Shown: positions 58,867 through 64,000 of the stretch, one piece after another
Position numbering within the stretch: position 1 is the stretch's first letter
Layout: the number at the start of each line of letters is the position of its first letter
Source: Chrysaora quinquecirrha
Lineage: Eukaryota; Cnidaria; Scyphozoa; Semaeostomeae; Pelagiidae
Length of the DNA stretch: 64,000 nt
NCBI GenBank assembly: GCA_014526335.1
Contig: JACTAT010000060.1
Span: forward strand, 7,791,686-7,855,685
Direction: 5' to 3'
The notes under the pieces: generated by a model
What the model was told of the DNA's origin: nothing
Seen by the model: the letters and a program-made list of their open reading frames with translations, nothing else
Database searches by the model: none
Translations under genes and position numbers: made by a program

Positions 58867-61800
58867 ATGTCTGCTGCGACAGTGATGACGTTTTTCAGTG
58901 CATTCGTCTTATTAACTTTTCTATTTTTCACAGCAAGGGTTCTTCATCTTATTTTCGTAAAGAATAAGGCTGCATGTGAAAAAAGAGATTCCCCAGTTAA
59001 AACTCTAGTTGTGGTAGGATCAGGTAAGGCCTAGGCTTAGGCCATTGCCCATTTTTCGATTTTTGACATTTTACAGGTGCATGGTAGGTGAACTGAAGAT
59101 ATGAGACATGTTTCCCATGAAACAGATTTTCTCTGGGACCTCCGTTTAGTTTATGCGGGTCATTTAGATAGGGGTTCCAGGAATGTTACCTGGTTACATA
59201 CAGTATATTAAATGTATTCAGGAAGCATTGCAGAGTACAAGGGACCATGCCCAAAGTTAAAAGGGAACACTGGAACATCAGGAAACAGGATTCAGGTAAA
59301 ATCCACCCTGTCAATCTGCTTGACTATCAATCTGAAAAGTAATCCTACAAAACTCCAGGAAACAAGGGGATTGTCTCAAGAGAACAGGGGAACATGTTAG
59401 GTACCCCTCAAACAACCCTCATTAACGGACACCTCTAGACAATGGGCAAACATTTTTGTCCCAAGTTACTTTTATTAGTGAAAACATACCTCTATGCAGC
59501 AGACAATATCATTGGCCCCATTGGTGTATGTTATATGTAGGTTCCACTATAGATAACTGATGCACTAATCCTGCTGGAATGGTTTCAAAAAGTCAAATTT
59601 CCAGCATTTTCATTTTGTATTTTTAGTTTTCTTTTCATGTTTTAGGTGGACACACAATGGAAATAGTTGAACTTGTCAAAAGTCTATCAAGAGCTTTTAC
59701 ACCTTGTATTTATATAATAGCAGAAACTGACATTAGAAGTGAACATAAAGTTTTAGAGTTAGAAAAAGAATACAAGAGCCAAAGTGGCTCTCAGAATCAG
59801 GTGATTTATAGAGATTTATAGAGCTGGGTTTAAACTCTTTCTCTTAAATTTGTGTGTTTATCTAATCATAATAATGAATTTAATTCTTTTTCAGTTTGCA
59901 ATTAGACGAATTCCAAGAAGTAGAGAAGTTGGACAATCATACATCACATCAGTTTTGACAACTCTTTGGTCTTCGCTGTTCTCATTTCCTCTAATCAATC
60001 AAGAAATGCCTGATTTGGTAAGCTTTTTGCAATATTGATGCCTATTAACTTGAACAGTCTGTTTGTGAGTGTGTATCTAATGGTTTTTGTACTTAATGGG
60101 TCTCATTAAAAAATTTCCAGACAATATGGGAATTCTCATTTTATACAATTACTAGCTTCTCGCCGCTTGGCAGGGTGGTCTCGCTACTTGCAAACTCGTT
60201 GGGAGGCTGATCTATGCACATTAGTCGGCTATGCAAGAAATAAGGTGACAGACGTCATACATGCGCGGGATTTTAGTTGCGGTGATCGTTGGTAAGAATA
60301 AAATGCATCACGTGACATCCGACCTCTTTAGAGTGACTCACGTAACAGGGGATTTCCGTTTGAAATGTTATTGTTGAGGGTAAAAGGCTCATGTGACCAT
60401 CACAGCTGAGTGGGTAGCTCAATTTAGACTGGCGTTATGCACAAGGGGGTTTAGAATGGTAACCTGGGGTAAACAGGATTGAAATGTATGACATGGGAAT
60501 GTAATATGACAGAGTAAATATCGCAAACATCACTGACTATGCAAACATAAGGGTTTCATTTGCTTATTGCTCGGTTGTCTATATTGCTCTGGTTGCCCAG
60601 GTGGTAAGTTGCCCTGTTGCTCAATTTCTCACTTGCCCTGTTGCTTGGTTTCCCAGTGGCTAAGTTGCTCACATGCCTAATTGCTTGGTTGCCCTGTTGC
60701 TGATTGGTTCGGTTTATTGGCTCAAAGTTGCTCGGATTCCCAGTTGTCCGATTGCACAGTTGCGGCGTTGCTCTGGTTTTCCAGGTACTCAGTTACCCGG
60801 TCTGATTTGCTCGGTTGCTTGGTTCCCAGTTGTTCAGTTTCCCAGCTTTCCAGTTGCCCAGTTGCTTGGTTTCCCAGTTGGCCAATTGCTGGGTTGTTCA
60901 GTTGCGCCGTTGCTCTGGCTGCCCAGTTGGTCTGTTGCCGAGATGCTGACTTGCCAAGTTGCACGGCTTCCCAGTTGCACAGTTGCTCTGGTTGCCCAGT
61001 TGCTCAGTTGCCCAGTTGCCAAGTTGCTCATTTCCCCATTCTCGGTTGGACTGTTGCGCCGTTGGGTGGTTTCCCAGTTGCGAAGTTGTCAAGTTGCTCA
61101 GTTCCTCACTTGCCCATTTGCTTGGTTGCCCTGTTGCTGATTTGCTCGGTTGCTTGGTGTTCAGTTGCCCAGTTGCTCGGTTGCCCAGTTGCGACGTTAC
61201 TCTGGTTGCCCAGGTGTTCAGTTGCCCAGTTGCTCGGTTGACCTGTTGCAGCGTTGCTTGGTGGTCCAGCTGTAGAGTTTCCCAGTTGCCAAATGTCTTG
61301 GTTTCCAAGTTGCTCCGTTGCCCTGTTGCTTAGTTGCCGAGCTGCAGGGTTTCCCAGTTGCCACCTTGACAAGTTGCTTAGTTGCACACTTGCCCAATTG
61401 CTTGGCTGCCGTGTTGCTGATTTGCTCGGTAACTTGGTTCCTAGTGGTTCAGTTTCCCAGTTGCCCAGTTGCTCGGTTGCTCAGTTGCGCCACTGCTCTG
61501 GTTGCCCAGTTGCCCAGATGCTGACTTGCCAAACTATTTCCCAGCTGCGCGGTTTCCAAGTTGCTTAGTTTCTCAGTTGTGCACTTGTTCATTTACCCAA
61601 CTGCCTGGTTGCCCTGTTGCTGATTTCCGTGTAGCTGATTTGCTGCGTTGCTTGGTTGCCCAGTTGCTCAGTTGGCCAGTCGCTCGGTTGCGCTGTTGCT
61701 TGGTGGTTTTGTTATGAAGATGCCTAGTTACTTGGCTGCCCAGTTGCTAGTTTGCTTTATTTCCTAGTTTGTCAGTTGCTCAGTTGCAAGTTGCTCTGTT

Positions 61801-63971
61801 GGTTGTGTAGCTGCTCGGTTGCTGCTTGGCTGCTCTGTTGGTTAGTTGCCGAGTTGCAGAGCTGCTCGTTTGCCCAGTTGCCGAGTTGCGTTGCCGTGTT
61901 GCTTGGTTACCGAGCTGCCCAGCTGGTTAGAACGCACGTCTGCACAAGTTTTTATCTGATGTACCCCGTAATACAATGCCTTAACATCATTGTACCCCTT
62001 ATTTAATAGAAGTCAAAGAGCAAAACTAAAGGGTTTTGCAAAAATTTTACACGCTGTAAATTTGATGCCCTCTTAACACAACGCCTTATTGTACCCTCAA
62101 TAGAAGTCAAAGAATAAATCAAGTCGGTATAGCTAAAGCTTTGACATGTTGTACTACTTCCATATACCATTTCTTAATGCTATCGTACCTTAAATTCAAA
62201 TCTAAGAAAAGAACGAAGAGGTGCTGATGTACCCCTTAATACAATTCCTTAATACCAATGAACCCCTAAATAGAAGTTTTAATACAGTAAATACCCCGGA
62301 TTCCCCGAATAACGGATTCCTTGATTCTCTAATTCCCCGTTCCTACTTTTACAGCCTGAGGACCATTTAGGGTCGTTAACGTAAAATTGCTTGAAGGACA
62401 TGGTCGAATGAATTGATACGACGCAACAGTTGCAATTAAACATTTTTCACTGTATTATTCACTCTATTTGAAATCGAATCTCATTCCATAAAATTAATAA
62501 GACATATCATAAATTAATATATAACAAGACATAAATTCCCACTGACCTTGACTACTCAAGTCAACTCAAGTCAACTAATATGACGCAACAAAATCCCGAA
62601 AAAAAAAACAGTTTACTCCAGTCAGTTGAGATGACGCAACCAAACACGTAAACTATGTTTTGTTGTGATTGTAAAACGAAACAAATAAAAAAGAAGTGAA
62701 CAAATGATAAACGCCTTCACCATTTTCCAACAGCAGTCGAACTTTTTGGACATATATTCCTCGTTGCTTGTGAATGTACGAATAGATGTGCCATGCCACG
62801 AAACACGGGGATCATTCTAGACCCTTCAAAACCCCGTGACGCAGCACCGAAATGGATTAAACCCCGTGACGGGACGTGCCCCACGATTGGTTGCGCGAAC
62901 GAGGTCGATTGTTCCCAAAGCGTGGCGAATTGCCAACGGGGAGCTCGCGGGGTTCGTTCCTGAAATGTTTTCGAAGGGCGGGGGAATGCTGCCTAAGTGT
63001 ACAAAACGTACGCTCTTTTGTTTTCCTTTGTTTTTCCGCGCGACATTAGACCAATATCGTGAACAATAATCGGTATTTTCGAGGCTGCCCCAGCCGTGGA
63101 AGCAGCCTGCCCCAAACGAGGGAGCGATGGCTCACCTACACTTCGGCCGGCCAACGACCCAATGTAGCTAGCCAACCGGGGACCGGCCGTACCACGGGTC
63201 GAACTGTCAGCGGGAAAGCCGCCTTCCAAGACCACCGCCCCAGACGCAGATTAGTATATGGAGATTTTTCTCTCATAGATACTATGCAATGGCCCTGGAA
63301 CTTGTATACCAATATGTTTGGTTGCATTTTTGTATAAGGTAATTTTGTTATTTTCCTTATCTATGACCAAACTTCTCCATTTCGAAATCGGAACGTTAAA
63401 AAATCGGTGGGGAGCGCTATTGACGTTGATTGACAAAATTAACGATCAGACAAAATCAGGCGCAAATCAGATGGAAAGCTTGCTCTAGAGAATGAATTCC
63501 TCCATTCGGAAATCTGACTCAAGAGTCTCGAAAAGTTTCTGTGTTAGCGGAGGAAACTTTTCGAACTTTTTAGCCCGACGGAAAAATTTTGCGGTATCAA
63601 AACGTACTAAAAGCGAATTAAAACGTGATCAAAACGTGATAAAAGCGTGTATCGTTAACTAACTGATTGATAAAGGAACGCTTTCTCTATGTCTCCTGTT
63701 CATTTAAAGGCATCATACCCCGTCAAAATTTCACTGTTGAGCACCTATATCTTTGGCATGTATCGACCAACTTTGAAACAACTTTTCTTAATACTTTTAG
63801 GTTCTTGGAATAAAAGATATTCGAATAGTTTATGTGGAGAGCATTTGCAGAGTGACAACTCTCTCGTTATCTGCCAAAATTCTATATTATTTTGCCGACA
63901 GAATCATTGTTCAGTGGCCGCAGCTAGAAGAGAAATATCCAAGAACTATTTATTTAGGAAGAATTTTGTAA
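58867..63971 (+). CDS. ALG14: ALG14, membrane anchor of the UDP-GlcNAc transferase
   Basis: ER membrane subunit that recruits ALG13 to add the second GlcNAc to the dolichol-linked oligosaccharide. Five exons: 58867-59023, 59646-59800, 59895-60017, 63279-63338, 63801-63971; phases agree; 221 residues (human 216). An N-terminal hydrophobic anchor (FFSAFVLLTFLFFTARVLHL) is followed by VVVGSGGHTMEI, RRIPRSREVGQSY, CNGPGTCIPIC (exon 4, 60 nt) and YVESICRV...WPQLEEKYPRTIYLGRIL. In-frame ATGs upstream of 58867 (in MMNCC) could extend the leader. Intron 3 is 3.26 kb, bloated by a minisatellite and a GC-rich insert. Confidence 0.93.
60560..61925. repeat. ~1.36-kb minisatellite of GTTGCCCA/GTTGCTCG octamers
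   Basis: Degenerate 8-bp units (GTTGCCCA, GTTGCTCG, GTTGCTTG) with a higher-order period of a few hundred bases, e.g. TTGGTTGCCCTGTTGCTGAT recurring near 60680, 61120, 61410 and 61600. Stop codons are rare in every frame, so many overlapping spurious ORFs appear on both strands. In ALG14 intron 3. Confidence 0.95.
61955..62285. repeat. Four degenerate ~90-bp tandem repeats
   Basis: Units with TGTACCCC(G/T)TAATACAAT(G/T)CCTTAA and (A)ATAGAAGTCAAAGA at about 61957, 62060, 62150 and 62226, immediately after the octamer minisatellite. Confidence 0.65.
62820..63245. other. GC- and CpG-rich island upstream of ALG14 exon 4
   Basis: Rich in CG dinucleotides (CCCCGTGACGGGACG; CGGCCGGCC; GGGGACCGGCC), in sharp contrast to its surroundings, and ending ~35 bp before exon 4. 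No conserved protein or RNA recognised. Could be an inserted element or a CpG island. Confidence 0.5.
63529..63563. repeat. Perfect 11-bp hairpin
   Basis: CGAAAAGTTTC and GAAACTTTTCG separated by 13 bp in ALG14 intron 4, followed by several short AAAACGTGAT-type repeats (63597-63650). Confidence 0.6.
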
Positions 63972-64000
63972 AATAAGTAGTTTAATTAACTCAGGGGCGG

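Noticed and set aside
60673..61717. Overlapping ORFs up to 186 codons on both strands
   Set aside because: Products of the GTTGCCCA minisatellite, which lacks stops in most frames.

Overview
This is a 64 kb window of an intron-rich animal nuclear genome (roughly 64% AT by eye). Every recognisable gene is a conserved metazoan gene broken into short exons with GT-AG introns, and the space between exons is filled with SINEs, MITE-like hairpins, microsatellites and one large foldback element. The single-exon rhodopsin-type GPCRs and the mix of conserved gene families suggest an invertebrate, perhaps a non-bilaterian (cnidarian or sponge), but the phylum is not proven by anything I can see. I rebuilt gene models by hand from splice sites, reading-frame phase and remembered family sequence.

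Layout. 1-1809 (-): 5' exons of an AP-3 mu subunit, running off the left edge. 2701-4499 (+): an unidentified coiled-coil/Cys-rich gene. 5371-7469 (+): a small secreted protein. 14847-9573 (-): CCNB1IP1/HEI10, a meiotic RING protein with a 16-nt microexon. 15069-17672 (+): CUTA, head to head with HEI10. 19039-37963 (+): RABL6, 19 exons; its intron 6 hosts two divergently oriented GPCR genes and its intron 16 hosts a 3.2 kb foldback element. 40160-45670 (+): GCLM, the glutamate-cysteine ligase modifier subunit, 10 exons. 58669-47173 (-): GAPVD1/RME-6, 14 exons. 58867-63971 (+): ALG14, 5 exons, head to head with GAPVD1 over a ~200 bp promoter carrying two CRE-like sites.

The genes are not one pathway. 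They are housekeeping functions: endosomal trafficking (AP3M, RABL6, GAPVD1), glutathione synthesis (GCLM), N-glycan assembly (ALG14), copper/divalent-cation protein (CUTA) and meiotic crossover control (HEI10). The most distinctive content is structural: the nested GPCR pair, the foldback element with (TTAG)n arms, two compact bidirectional promoters, the microexon, and nested mobile elements. Several otherwise good genes need one extra base at a homopolymer to stay in frame, which points to residual assembly error.
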